Assembly (NCBI GenBank): GCA_037176845.1
Contig: JAYKXP010000015.1
Coordinates: 434,001-498,000 of the forward strand
Direction of reading: 5' to 3'
Origin: Paramarasmius palmivorus
Lineage: Eukaryota; Basidiomycota; Agaricomycetes; Agaricales; Marasmiaceae
Length of the DNA stretch: 64,000 bases
Shown: one piece after another, positions 9,725 through 21,557 of the stretch
How positions within the stretch are numbered: position 1 is the first letter of the stretch
Layout of the letters: each line of letters opens with the position of its first letter
Position numbers and translations under genes: made by a program
Notes under the pieces: model-generated
The model's database searches: none
Told to the model about the DNA's origin: nothing
What the model saw: the letters and a program-made list of their open reading frames with translations, nothing else

Positions 9725-12700
9725 TCAGAAAGTGCTCGACCCTTGGCCATGGGGGTACGCGTTATTCGGGTACGCACCCTGGCCGTATTCCCAGTTAGAC
9801 ATATAACCCCAACCGAACGAGTTTTCCAATCCAAACAGATTTCCAGGAGAACCCGATAGCTGTTGTTGATTAGGATCCCATGAAAGCTCCAGGTCTGGAC
9901 TTCGATATTGTTGCTGAACGCCGCTCTCGCGCAGCACAGAGAGCTGGTCCAGGGTTGAGAACGTCGATGGCGGTAACTCGCGTGATGTTAATGTTGTAGG
10001 TATGGAGGCTGTCTTGGGTGGCTGAGCTGGAAGCGTTTGGGTGGGTGGTGTCCACCCAAGGCGCAACAGTTCCTTTGCAAGGTCCGAGGAGGGATTCTGT
10101 AACGTTTGCTGTAAGTTTACATTCATGGGCGTCTCCTTGCCAGTCTCCAGGATCACCTCCCCAAGAGAAACTGCCTCTCCTTCTACTCTTGTACCCTGAG
10201 GACACCAATCTCGAATCAAATTGTCCAAAACCTGCCCACTTTGCGTTGCACACTGCCACGCGCGACCCATTTCTTCGAGCGCTTTAACACATTCCCGAGC
10301 TCCTGCAAGTGCGGTTCTGAAACGCTTCTCACTTCGACTATTTTCGTGGCTCACTGCTCCAAGTAGGTGGATCGTTCCGGCGGTAAATGTGATTTGGGTG
10401 AGACTGATGGTTCCGTACCGAAGCCCCGGTACTTTACGATAGAGCTACTGCAACATGAATATCATTGTAGTACAGTGAGACAGGCACGTACCTCGATAAG
10501 ATGCACAACCTTGGACCTATTTGATGCGAACGTTAGATGACTAGGATTGAGTATTAAACGACTCACGCAGCAGCATCGCATCGTGTTACTGATAATTCAT
10601 GGAGCGGAGTTTGTCGTGGAGAACGATTGCGAGAGTAGTAAGGCCGATGAAGTAAAATGACCACGAAATGATACATAGCATGTAGCATAATTACATGCGG
10701 CGGAGGTATCTTGGACGAGTAAGGACTTATCGCGAGGTCTGGTGGTAAGTTGCTGAACCATTCACCGAGCTGAAGGCTGTCCGTAAATAGTGCATCAGAA
10801 AAAGGTGTCACAATGACTCTCAGGTGAGAACGTACTTGAGTGCGGAGACTGCATCCTGAGTTCGTGCCGAGAATATATTGGCGTGCAGAGAATACCTAAG
10901 CAGTGTTAGAGAACGTGTTGGAGACATGTCGGAAATGACGAACAGAGTTTCGGTGACTCGTTCACTCAACGCAGCCAGCTTGCATGTCCATAAGAAGTTC
11001 GTACTGGCCCAGCTTCGCATCGGCAACTGATTCGAAGATTCGCCAACAGAGTCCGACGGTGGTTTATCCCAAGGTATCCACGGAGCTTCATCTCGCTGAG
11101 TGTCAACACTGGGAAGTGGCGTTTCATGGTCCGATAGAATCATAGACGCGCTTCTTCCTACGTAGGCGCCCCATAACCTATGACAGTTGAACGGTATGGA
11201 CCACGGGCTGCCAAATGAACTCACTTGTCTTGAATGTATGCCATATAGAATGTACGATCGCGTTCGCGTTTCAGGGAAGCAGAGATGAGATTGGAAGAGG
11301 AGCAGTCAATTCCCAATCCCACTATGCACATGAAATGATCAGCACGCCAGTCTGAGATTGGGAAAAGAGACTTACGTGTTTGACACATTCTGAGACCCAT
11401 TCCCGCGTAGAGGTAGCCCAGGCTCTGCTTTGCGTTCCCGGAGTGATAACTGCCTAGCAGCATCAAACCAGAAACTGTGCTCAGCATAGGCCTTTCACCC
11501 TCAATCTCGATGGCCTCTATCGCTGTTATAGCAAAGGGGCGGCCGCGATCATGTGTACCCAGCCGCGGGTCTTCGCAGTAGTTTGCAGCCATTGAAAGCA
11601 CGGCATTGTGTAGCAAAGGACTGTAGTATGAAGTGCGGGATTGGTTATTTGCCTGGGCTGACAGACACGACAGCATGTCACGGAAGAACAGGGACGGATT
11701 CACCCAACAACACCAACTAGCGTTATGTCCAGATCAGCTAAAGATATATATATATTGGGTGACGTTGCTTACTCGTTGAAATATGTGAAAAAGAGAACAA
11801 GAAGCTGATCGTGTAGAGCTTGGTCCATGCCTTCAATGTGGGGTAAATTTCTTGACCAGTCTAACACCGGACTTGTGTCGGGGGTTTGGGCACTGCTATT
11901 AGGTGACGGCGGGGAAGAAACGCGGCTAAGCCATGCATGTATGTGACTGGTGTTATCCGAAGAAACTTCAGACTCTGAGGCCGATAAAAAAGGTCCTGTC
12001 GGTTCGGGGAGGTGCATGAAGACAGATGTAGGTCCATATTGACGAAGCTCGCCCGTTTCGTCGTCAAGCTACGATAATCTCAGTATACCTCGTCACAAAT
12101 TGAATAGCTTCGCGCACCTTGAGCCTGCTAATGCTCAGATCGTTCCCGTTCGGGATGTCCTCATTCTCTTCTCCATCTTCTCTATCACCAAGATACTGCC
12201 ATGAGTGTACGGATCTATCGTCTCCGGGTATCTCGTTCTGATTCGATACTCCATGGCTGTCGTGTGATATATCTCTTTCCTTCAACAAGGCCTCCAAGAA
12301 TTTAATTCTCTGCTCTAAAGCGGACACGTACTGCTTAGGTGCAGTCTTCCTCCTGGAATTTATGGTTTTAGAGAAGACGTGAGGAAAGACGTGAGAGGAC
12401 AGACTATAAGAAGACATACCGGTCTTGTTCAGGACTGTATGAACATTCGTCGTTATACGTTAGACAGGTTCCGCATGATGGTTTATTGCCGTCACATTTC
12501 GTCTTTCTTGAAGGGATGCAATAGAAGATCAGGGTGAGAAGAGAAGAGGAGCACACGCGAACTACTCACCTCTGCCGACACCCGTTACCTACCGACAAAA
12601 AAGTTAGTTGCTAGAATAACATTCAGTAAGCTGCAGACTGACATGCACGACTCGTATGATTCCTCTTCTGTGCTTTGTTTGGCCTTTCTGAGGATTCAGC

Positions 12701-12745
12701 TTCTTGGCTCGCAGAGGAGGTCCTTCTCTTGGAATGACTCGACAT
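9725..12745 (-). CDS. Zn2Cys6 fungal transcription factor
   Basis: Start ATG at 12743-12745 (MSSHSKRR), stop near 9725; about 800-850 residues in many exons. Two introns interrupt the DNA-binding domain. Once joined it reads RACNGCRQRKTKCDGNKPSC, then GTCLTYNDEC, a perfect C-x2-C-x6-C-x6-C-x2-C-x6-C binuclear zinc cluster. A linker and coiled-coil segment follow (QYVSALEQRIKFLEALLKER), then the fungal middle homology region with RQYGPTSVF, ANNQSRTSYYSPLLHNAVL and LYAGMGLRMCQ. The C-terminus is Gln/Pro/Asn-rich and may activate transcription. It lies between the DUF1445 gene and the MFS gene and is the obvious candidate pathway regulator. The general layout resembles NirA/XlnR-type factors, but the target metabolite is not known. 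Confidence 0.88.
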
Positions 12746-13002
12746 GTTCCCGAGCGGCAATCTGCCCGGTCCCCTTATAAACAAAGCTGGTGACTGCGAA
12801 AGACAAGAGGGCGGGTACTTTACAAGTCATACGAAGTCGATTTTAACATTCCAACATTTCAAGTCAAAAGCCAAAACGGAAATGTCAGGAAATGTTGCGG
12901 GGCCCCAGCTGGCAGATTCGCGCCCATAGCTGTAAAATGATGCATGTATTACCACCGAACATCAAAGAAGTGACTACTAGTGCCTATCCTAACTATGTAT
13001 AT

Positions 13003-15142
13003 CTACCAGACCTGTCGGAAGGAATGATGCTGGTCTCCTGTAACGCCGTCGATATCTTGCTGTCGTTTCTCGTCCTCGGTCATCCGGTCCTTTGCTTCAT
13101 TACGGGCTTTGTAGATCATAACCTCCCCAATCATTCCTATCATGGCGAATACCATCGCACCCAATGAGACAGCGTGCCCTAGACGATAAGCTGGACGATC
13201 CTTGGTCCTGTAGATCTGACCAGCGATGCTGATATAATGCCGATTAGTAGCAATTCAATGAGGGAAGAAGAAGAACGAACATTCCGCCAGTGTTCCCCAA
13301 CATCTGCTGCAGTCCAACGGCAGTAGAACGTTTACGGTATCCCGCAATGTTGCTATAATCGAAGATGAATATATGGTTGCTGGCCCGGGAACGTTTGCTC
13401 ACGTGGAGATCCATGTTACAGACAACCCAACCGAGATGTAGATTCCCGTGGCAGTCAAGAAGCACGCAAACAGTGAGACCCCGACAGGCTTTTGCACAGC
13501 GACGAGAATGGCATAGCCAATAACAGTTACACCAGATAATGGGAAGATAAGCCAGAATTTGACGTTGTATCTATCTGAAACGAGCGCCCCAATGAAGTAC
13601 ACGAAAGCAGCCCCTGCCGATAAAGATTAGTTAAATTATACCTGATACTAAATTCCTAACTGACAGAAGTATATGGGAGCGGTGAGGAGCTGAGACTCAA
13701 TCTTGTCGTAGCCGAATTGATTGATGATGACGACCAGGAAAGTAGACTGTTTGATGCGTTAGTTTGATATACGACAGATAGTCATTGATGACCTACAAAG
13801 CCGTAGAGGGCAGTATCCAGTCCCTATGATACGCTCAGCAATGTACCTGTTCACCGCAGGAAAGGGAAACGTACCATTTGTACGAAACCTGAAAGATAGA
13901 TGACCGGATCTGTCATAGCCTTCTTGACTTCACCCCAAGAGAAGGCAGTGTCGCCCATGTATTGCTGGGATTGTACTTCACGGACACGCATCAAAAACTT
14001 CTCCCGTTTGTTGAGGTACCATGCTTCTTCCCAAGAGTCCGGGACGAATGGCTGAAAATGCCTTGTCAGACTGAAGATGTTGGATCATGGACAGTTGACA
14101 TACAATAGAAATGATTCCGATGACAATAGTGATGACACCTTCAATGCAGTAAAGCCACTTGAAGCACAAGGTCAATAAAAATAGAGTACAAGTGAATTGG
14201 CATGAGACAAACCTGCCAGCCCTATCGATAGGTAATGTTAGATAAAGAAGGGAGAGATAAGGAGCATGGACTCACCCTCATGCCCGCAATTCCGTCCATC
14301 GAGAGTAGCCCGGCTGCCTGAGACCATCATGAGGACGGATCAATTCACTGAAGGACAAGAACCTACGATAAGCCCGCCGACAACACCAGAGAGCGCCGAA
14401 GAAATGAAGAGAAAACATTGCCTTCTTGCGAGTTCGTCGCGCTGATAGAAGGCTGTAATCCACAGGAAGAGACCTAGTAAGGGGATTCTAGTCAGTAAAA
14501 GGCACCGAGAAATGGGGAAAAAAGTAAGCGAACTTACAAGGTGTGAGGGCCGCTTCAAGGATGCCAAGTACGAGTCTGGTCGCGATAAGACCCGCGTAAT
14601 TTTTCATCCATGCGGATGCTAGAACGCTGATACCCCATAGAATGACCACAGAAGGGATGAGTCTGGAAGCCTTCAGAGTTTTGAGGAAAGTTATCATTGG
14701 AACCTCCATCAGGACATAAGCTAGTGGAACAAGGTGCTTCAGTAAGATAGTTACGCAGAAAATGCAAGCGCATACTGGCGTAGAAAATGGACGTTGCGAC
14801 CGATAAACCATTCGAGGGCAGGTTCAAGTCTGTTGTCATGCCCCCCACCGCTGCATTTCCGATGTTGGAACGATCCAAGAACGCGATAAGGCTTGAAACA
14901 AGGAGAAGGATGATTAGTCGGTGTCAGGAAGACTGGCATAGCGTGACATACTAAAGAATAATCAACACCGGCGCAATGAATGAGTCCAACTTCCTAAGAA
15001 GTCGCTTCTTCTCCTTTGGATCAATGACATAGTTGAGCAATTCTTCCTCGCTGAAATCCTCCACTTCCTTGTCTGGTTTATATAGTTCCTCCGAATGCTG
15101 GTCTGGAGTGATTGACCTGGCCTTTTGAAGTGACGAAGGCAT
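13003..15142 (-). CDS. MFS permease, anion:cation symporter (Dal5/allantoate permease-like)
   Basis: ATG at 15140-15142 (MPSSLQKARS), stop TAG at 13003-13005; about 500 residues in about ten exons. After an acidic cytosolic N-terminus comes KRLLRKLDSFIAPVLIIL and FLDRSNIGNAAVGGM, the signature of the ACS family. It continues with SYVLMEVP, the WMKNYAGLIATRLVLGILEA loop and roughly twelve hydrophobic segments. The C-terminal end GDQHHSFRQVW matches the family's usual end. Members import carboxylates and amides such as allantoate, nicotinate, pantothenate and cysteine at the plasma membrane. It is co-oriented with the regulator gene, whose ATG is 257 bases beyond the MFS stop. In this cluster it probably imports the substrate of the oxoprolinase-type enzyme (inference). 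Confidence 0.88.
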
Positions 15143-15387
15143 ACGAAATCTTGCGACGAGTTGACGAAAAGATTGCTGAAATGACGGGGAGAAAAGTTCT
15201 CAAAGAGTCTGATATTGAATCGCGTTACTTTAAGAGATGTAGACGCTGTGCCTCAGGAAAATGCGGGGTATCATGGAGGAGGAAGATCCTTGCAATTCCC
15301 GGAAGGCTGGAGAGGTGGAATGAAGCGGACAAGAGCAGACAAGGCCTTGGTTGATTTTGATAACCAGTAAAATCCATCCGCGCGAAA

Positions 15388-15400
15388 TCCGCTTAGCGGA
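15388..15400. promoter_or_regulatory. CCG-N5-CGG palindrome upstream of the permease gene
   Basis: TCCGCTTAGCGGA has six-base arms around a central T. It carries two facing CGG triplets spaced by five bases, the arrangement bound by many Zn2Cys6 dimers. It lies about 245 bases upstream of the permease ATG. A second imperfect palindrome with two TCCGGA copies lies at about 15434-15453. Binding by the neighbouring regulator is inference. Confidence 0.35.
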
Positions 15401-15592
15401 TAACTGCCGCAATTGCCGTGAAAGGCATTTGGGTCCGGAATGATCAATCCGGAAAGATACAAGCTGCTCAAGTATCGTATGCACAAAAACAGTGACACTA
15501 ATAACGTTACTACATAGACTTATTTACACAAAAAGCAAGAGTTCATACATTGAGACGGCTATGATGTCCTAGATAAGCGGTATTAATTGCGC

Positions 15593-16230
15593 TCAAGTCG
15601 CAAAAGTGAAGACCTGCAAGGCAGGAATGCTCCCACACGGCTCTGGGAACAGACTGGAAGGAGACCTTGGGGCAGTTTGAAGGCACTGAGAAGAGACACC
15701 TCGCGGTTTGATACTGCAATCTGAAGCAACGACAGTGCCAGCTGGAGCTGTTGCAGCTCCTGGAAAGCAGGCTTGGCACTCGATATCGAATTGCTGGAAT
15801 CTGACAAGGTGAGGTGTTATCATAACGGTACGAACCAAGAGTAACAGAAAACTCACGGGTTGAGGCCACTGTCGGAGACTTGGGTCATCTCAATTGAGCT
15901 GAAAGTCCATTCCCAAGTCATGGCCAATTCAGTATTGCTGGCGTCCCTGAGTAAAGCAATAGCATTAGTTCAAGCAAAGGAACATTACGGTGGGATTGAC
16001 TTGATGAAATAGCTAGGAGGCCATTGACCATTCTGATGGAGGTACCAAAAAGGATCTGAAGGACCTCCCGGTAGACCTCCATACGGAGTGACATATCCGT
16101 TGCCGGTGCGCATGCTAACGGAGACTCCCTCGAAGTTGGGGAAGCATGTTGAGCGAACCGTCAAGGGTGTTGCCAAGGCCACTGGAAAGAGAGAGAGCGC
16201 GACCAACGACAGCAAAGAAGCGAAAGACAT
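15593..16230 (-). CDS. Small secreted cysteine-containing protein, copy 1
   Basis: Three exons from ATG 16228-16230 to a stop at 15593; about 170 residues. The N-terminus MSFASLLSLVALSLFPVALA is a clear signal peptide followed by TPLTVRSTCFPNFEG. The middle contains DPFWYLHQNGQWPPSYFIK, then WEWTFSSIEMTQVSD, and the last exon has FQQFDIECQACFPG plus further cysteines. The gene at 49638-50254 encodes a relative with the same three-exon layout and intron phases. The spacing of aromatic and cysteine residues loosely recalls ricin-B-lectin-like secreted proteins, but no full repeat set can be shown. Expected outside the cell; role unknown, possibly an effector or a carbohydrate-binding protein. 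Confidence 0.7.
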
Positions 16231-17562
16231 CTTCAGTCAGGAGAACTGAGCACCAGTAGGCAACTGTGAGCCACAATTCGTTGGACTGCTGAGTAGTGGT
16301 TCTGCATTTATATTCCAAGGTTATTCTCTCGCCTATATCGACCCAGGCACAAACAGGCACACCTCAAGTATCAAGTTGCACCCCGACCCTGTTGTGACCT
16401 GTCATAGATTGAATAGGTGTCTGGACGAGTTTTGGCTTTGTGTTGGCTTGGGTAGGTAAAAAATCGCCGAAGGTCGCTGTCAATGCCAATGTAGACGGTG
16501 TGTTTCGCCCATTCTGTGGATGTGATTCCTTAAATGTGCGGCTACTGCATTGCCCAAATTCCAGAGTGCTACTCATATGATTAGAAAAAGGTCGAGAGCG
16601 CCCTTCATTCTTGACGTGAGGATCTTGGGATCAGCTAATTCGCGTTTCAGCAATGCAGTAAGAGTCTTGAGTGACAGTTCGACTAGAGGAGTGATAACGA
16701 TCCTGTTAAGGGCAAGTACTGAGAGAACGGCGCTTTTAGGAGAATAGATCGTCGAGGCGCTGCGTACTGAGGATATATGACCTGGAACGTACTGCCAAAG
16801 CCCTGATAACTTCAAATAGGTAGTCGTAGAGAGTAGCGCTCACCGCGTTTCATCGACCTTTAGATATCTCGTAAACCAGACTTTTGGATTTGCTAATGCC
16901 TTGCTGGCTCGATTATGGACGAATTGACGCATTATTTTGTTTATTGTGAATGAAAAGGCGGACAGAATGGTGAGTTTGAAGGATGTTTTTGAGACTACAG
17001 TGAGACCGTGCGCGTCGGCTGGTTGTGGTAGTTTGGAGCAGAATGCACCGGCAAATTCCGATCTCCCTTTCCCACTTACCATGCTGTCCGCACAGATCGC
17101 CAGTCAACTTTGTTCCTCTTCAGCTATGGCTTGTGGATTCTTCGTATTCAACAGAAAATCGGTACAAACTCGGTAACCTCGAGGAGATATTCGGAACTCT
17201 TACCGTTCGCCAACCTAGAATTAGGGAGTCTGTCAAGACGAGCGAACTCAGAACTGTTGAACATTATACCCAGGATATACCGTATTTCCACCAAAATGAA
17301 TTTCTGCTCAAGATCTCTCGAGATATTTCATTCAAATTCCAGTATTCCAACTTCTCGCGTCCTTTTCCGAAAGCGAAGTCCGACATGTCTACTTTCACCT
17401 TGGAGTCGACAAGAACAAGTCGTAATCTGAACCCGAATCCCGAAGCCTTCGTCCTACATATCTCATGAATTGTATGTCCCATTTCATTCTCATCAGTAGG
17501 CTCATATCGGTGGTTATAAAACAGCATTAAAATGGAGGGTGACAGTAGATGAGAATATCTTC
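16231..17562. other. Intergenic region, no gene recognised
   Basis: About 1.3 kb with several 70-140 codon frames on both strands. None has a recognisable motif or a convincing exon chain. It must contain the promoter of the secreted-protein gene on the left and that of the F-box-like gene on the right. Confidence 0.45.
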
Positions 17563-18547
17563 ATGTCGTCGCAGCAGCTCACTATCTCTGAAGACCTATT
17601 CTTCAATATTCTCTGGTTTGTTGGTGCAAGCCATACCGACCTCACGTTCCTCTGGACTACTTGTCGTGAAGTCTCTCGCGAGTTCAAGTACGCCGTTGAG
17701 CGACTCTTCATTGCCAAACATCTGGGGAGGACATATCTAAGGATCGATGCAGGTATGAGCATTCTCTTTTTTCTTCGCCTCTAGACATGATTCGATCGAC
17801 AGGAGAGCACCGTTACGCTGTAGGCGGGAAGTTTTCTCTCGGAGTCGTGTTCTGTTTTGCTCACCTCGACCCAACCAATCGCTCACGAGCGGTATTTCGG
17901 GTACAAGAGAATTGCCCAGCCGAGTTCAAACCAGTACTTGGGCAGCAGTTCTCCTCGACATTCAAACATGGTAACCCTGCTGGACGACCCGGAGTCGTCG
18001 TACAGATTCATCGATTTGCAAATGACACTGCTATACCGGACATGGAGCCGAGCTGGGAGAAACTCGAGATCAAAGTGAGTTGGATGGGAATGTATTCTGA
18101 ATGGTTCAAGGAGGAAAAGGAATACACCCGACGATTGAAATTGTTCGTGAGTATTCCGTTACTTCACGATATGTTACGACTATGGTTTACGTTCGTGGAC
18201 TTCAGATGAATAGGCTCGACCAATCTGCGGCTGAGATGCATCGAAGGTCTGAGAAAGGCAAGCTCGACCTGATGACATTTCTCCAGACGGCAGCCGTGTC
18301 GTTTCCAGACGGATCTGAAGATCTTAAGAAGGCTGTCCGAGGGGAGCGCATAGCACAAAACGTCAGAAAAGAATCTGGCATTGACTGGGCGGATACAGAT
18401 GACGCTGGCTACCAGAGGCTGAAGGAAGTATCCTTCGCCGTGGGTCTCGATGACCAGGACTCTAGCAGCGACTCCGCTTCCGATGGCGAGGAGTCCAGTG
18501 ATGGCGTAGAGTTCGAGGAACAGGTCGATCGGGAGCTCAGCGGATAG
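17563..18547 (+). CDS. F-box-like family protein of unknown function
   Basis: Exons 17563-17752, 17803-18146 and 18206-18547 join in frame through canonical introns to give about 290 residues. The start MSSQQLTISEDLFFNIL precedes TFLWTTCREVSREFKYAVE and LFIAKHLGRTYLRIDAG. This leading leucine-rich stretch looks like a degenerate F-box of the kind found in large Agaricomycete families. The middle contains GVVVQIHRFANDTAIPDM and WMGMYSEWFKEEKEYTRRLK. The C-terminus is very acidic and Ser-rich (DDQDSSSDSASDGEESSDG). An ATG at 17532 is ignored because its frame stops after six codons. If the F-box is functional, the protein would be a substrate adaptor for an SCF ubiquitin ligase. Confidence 0.65.
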
Positions 18548-19345
18548 TTCAACACAATCTGCTGAATACGGGCGAGCAAATTTAGTCACGATTGCGTTAC
18601 CCCCGTGGGGACTACTTTTTCTCGCTGTCTTCTAATTAAACAACTCCTTGTATCTGGTCCAGATAATAGAACTATAGAATGTATCTCGCTCTTAAAAGGG
18701 TAAATGGTTTTCCTCCGGCATTGCTGGACAAATGCTGGAGTGATCCCGGACATTTCGTCGTCAGGTTTAACGAAGAACATCATTCAGGATCACCGCTCCG
18801 AGTTCCACGCTCGATGATGATTCAAGAATTCACAGAATTCATGGTACTTTCGAAGTTTCTCAGGGTATAGTACCTATAGAAGCCATTTCAAGTTGCCACA
18901 GCGACTTCTTGTGCCTAGAAATTCAATGACGAACTAATCTCGCACGTTGACGGAAATAACCGGTTTTTCTACTACGCAAACCTCTGGGCGATAAGTAACC
19001 CAAGTCCAACTCCATCGATATTTCGTTTTCTGATAGATTCTTGGATGCTCTGCACACCGAATGCATCTATATGCATGCCATATTGCAAATGTCAAGTAAC
19101 GATCGCTATGGTCCTTATTACCACTAATGGCGTCCCCACTCGAAAGAGAAGTTCCTTGATGAGGAGTAGTGTGGCAAACTCGTCAGATTTCGTAGACGAA
19201 TGGTTCGGTAGAATCTACTCTTTCGGCTCCTATCAAGATGAATTGATTGGTTATAATCTGCGGTGGCTAATAGTCTCTGTGCGTGTGTACAAGTGCATTC
19301 AACAACATTGATCAATTCGCCTTTCCATTCCTTCTTCAACCAAGT
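18548..19345. other. Intergenic region, no gene recognised
   Basis: About 800 bases between the F-box-like gene and the small charged-protein gene. Short frames only; nothing with a recognisable domain, repeat or RNA structure was found. Confidence 0.45.
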
Positions 19346-19756
19346 TCATTTCCGTTTGCAAGGCGGTGCGTCGATTTCAATATCAGGATTCCCTGATTCG
19401 TCCGATGCTTTGCGCTTCCTCGCAGAGCCATATTCCATCCCATTCGACATCTCAACATCAGCATCAACATCCATCGCACTCGGGTCTCGAGACGTTGGTT
19501 CCCCTGAGGCTGTTTGGGAAACAACCTCCATTTCGACCATAACTGGAGTATCCTCCACCACTGCTCTGGGCGCTAAAGTCAAATTCGCCATATGTGATTC
19601 GGCCCATTTCATGTTTTTGGTCTCATCTTTCTCCCCTGGAATCCGGAGCATGCGACTGTATTCGCTATAGTAAGGTTCGACAGTTGAGTAGGCCTCTGGC
19701 TGAGCCGCGTCGCCGTCGGTTGTTGAGAGCTTGGATGCGGGAACGTTTTGGTTCAT
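19346..19756 (-). CDS. Small charged protein, possible nuclear protein
   Basis: A single open frame of 136 codons from ATG 19754-19756 to a TGA at 19346-19348. The protein is rich in Glu, Asp, Ser and Ala. It contains SEYSRMLRIPGEKDETKNMK near the middle, AMDVDADVEMSNGMEYG, and a basic patch ARKRKASDESG that could act as a nuclear localisation signal, ending in CKRK. No domain is recognised. Composition and the clean long frame support a real gene, but no intron or homologue confirms it. It lies beside a dead isochorismatase copy with no evident link. Confidence 0.5.
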   Translation of the reverse strand: MNQNVPASKLSTTDGDAAQPEAYSTVEPYYSEYSRMLRIPGEKDETKNMKWAESHMANLTLAPRAVVEDTPVMVEMEVVSQTASGEPTSRDPSAMDVDADVEMSNGMEYGSARKRKASDESGNPDIEIDAPPCKRK

Positions 19757-19931
19757 GAGAAAGTTTGGTTCGAGTTTGGTTGGCGTGGAATGATGGAGGA
19801 CCGAATAGTAACAACTTAAAAAACTCGTGACTAGTAATCATCGTGTCACTTCAGTAAGTTCAGTTGGGCACAAGCTTCAAGGCATAGTACATATGTGTAG
19901 TTTGCACGCAGCGCAAGGCTCATTGGTATAT

Positions 19932-20736
19932 CTAAGAGCTTTTGGAAGTGGCTTTGTAGTTACGCTCGACCATTCCATAGACCTGAGAAGTTCAGCATTA
20001 GACCTTGCGCGAGCGGGTATTTTGAGAAACACTGACTGGTCAAAGTATGGGGTCAACTCAGGGTATCCAGGAGTGTGTCTCCAGTCCCTCATGAGATCTA
20101 TAGCAACGGCATACATAGACATAACATTGACACCAGCCGCCCTCATACGGTCATTTGCCTCATCAGCGATGCGCCTGCTGTAGGTACCGGATGCCTCGGA
20201 GTTGGCGAATACTTCGTATCCCTCTTCGATGAGCGAGAGAGCAAGGAAAGCAGTGCAGACCTAGTAATCGTGAGGTGGGCGGATCCAAAAAGATTTGAAG
20301 GTGGACATACATTGCTTTGACTGCAGCGCGGAATTCAGGACTGTCCCAGGCATTGACTTCGCCTTTACGCCTGATGAGGGGAGCATTGGAATGCATATCG
20401 AGGACCTCCTGTAGCATCGGTCCATTTGGTCCTGATGGATCCGGTCAGTATGGAAGAGACCTTGGTAACAAATGCACACACCGTCGTCTGTGCTCGTGGT
20501 CATGATAGTGGGCAAGTTGAAGACTTTGCCCAGAGCAGCATGAGCGAGAACATTGTTCCTAAATTCGGCGGGCTCATAGTCCCTCACAAGTTCAAAGAGG
20601 CCAATCTGGTGGTCGATAATAAGGAGCATGGCGTCATCTTTGCGGATACGCTGGTATTTGAGTCCGGAAGCTGCGAAGTTCTCAGTAACAATAAACGATT
20701 AGAAGTCGAGGTTTACGAACCACCGAGGTTGGGCAT
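19932..20736 (-). pseudogene. Decayed isochorismatase-like hydrolase (copy 1)
   Basis: Closely related to the intact genes at 32364 and 52384. Reading starts at ATG 20734-20736 and follows the same exons (LKYQRIRKDDAMLLIIDHQ, VFNLPTIMTTSTDDG, GEVNAWDSPEFRAAVKA). At 20312/20313 about 40 bases present in the other copies are missing. The loss removes the codons equivalent to TGKKQVILGGIVTD just before the catalytic cysteine and shifts the frame. The later donor has changed from GTAAGC to GTCAGT, and about 10 bases of the last exon (GTACTTCCCG in copy 3) are gone. The promoter, including the TATA box, is still about as similar to copy 2 as the coding part. It is a young pseudogene. Confidence 0.85.
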
Positions 20737-20820
20737 GGCTGGTGAGGTAGTTTTTCTTTGTGAGGTTTCCTGAAGTGCAGAAGGGTTCGAGGGATGCTGA
20801 TTCTTGGAGATGTCATTGCC

Positions 20821-20829
20821 CTTATATAG
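20821..20829 (-). promoter_or_regulatory. TATA box of the decayed isochorismatase copy
   Basis: Complement reads CTATATAAG about 85 bases upstream of the former ATG. It is conserved in sequence and position with the two intact copies. Confidence 0.5.
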
Positions 20830-21557
20830 AGGTAGGTTAGAGCTTGGTTTCGTGCGGTCATGTCGCGACTCCTGGGTGTCGAATGGATTGGTGACTGAGT
20901 AATTCCCTGGTCGCTCACACTGAGAACCGAAGGACTTGAAAAGAATCGAATCAGCGAATATGTATAATATCAATGAGAGTCGGAGGCCCTGGGATCAGAG
21001 AATTAGTGATGCGAAAGGTGCGTCGGATCTGGCGACGGTGTCGAACGGGAACGTGAGGAGCAATTTCGAGGAAGTAGAGAATTTTGTCATCACGTGCAGG
21101 TCACGTTTCGTTATACTATACCTCACCGAGATATGCAATTTTAGGAAGATTAATTTATAACGCTGTCCCTACATCCCCGTTAGCCCCCAAAATTGCTCAG
21201 CGTACTCTTAATGTGCGAACACTCCTATGCTAATTTTCTTTGTATTTTTAGTTAAGTTGCCAGAAAGATGCCAGAGTGCAAACAGAGAAGTGCAAACATG
21301 TAAGCGCCCGTCTAAAAAACGCTCATTGTTCACTGCATCCTGTCGTCCCACTGGATCTTTTTCCACAAAAATTGAAATATAGACTCTGATAGTATACATA
21401 CAGTGTCCTACATCCTCACGACTCAGCTTGGAGCAGTCCAGCACCTATTTTCATGCCATCACTTCGCCATCAGAGTTATTTCCGCACTCTCCCTTCTCTA
21501 GATCGAATAGAATGTCCATGTCCTCTTGGTATCATCACCCTATCAGGGAAGAGAAGG
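20830..21557. other. Promoter remnant and intergenic sequence
   Basis: The first part (to about 21005) is homologous on the complement strand to 32100-32270, the region upstream of the intact copy 2 gene, so it is the inherited promoter of the pseudogene. The rest up to the F-box gene has no recognised feature. Confidence 0.5.

Noticed and set aside
9870..10287. Overlapping frames on both strands in the 3' part of the regulator gene
   Set aside because: Shadows of the Gln/Pro-rich C-terminal exon of the Zn2Cys6 protein.
17025..17468. 147-codon plus-strand frame upstream of the F-box-like gene
   Set aside because: Composition looks random, overlapping frames of similar length exist on both strands, and no domain is seen.
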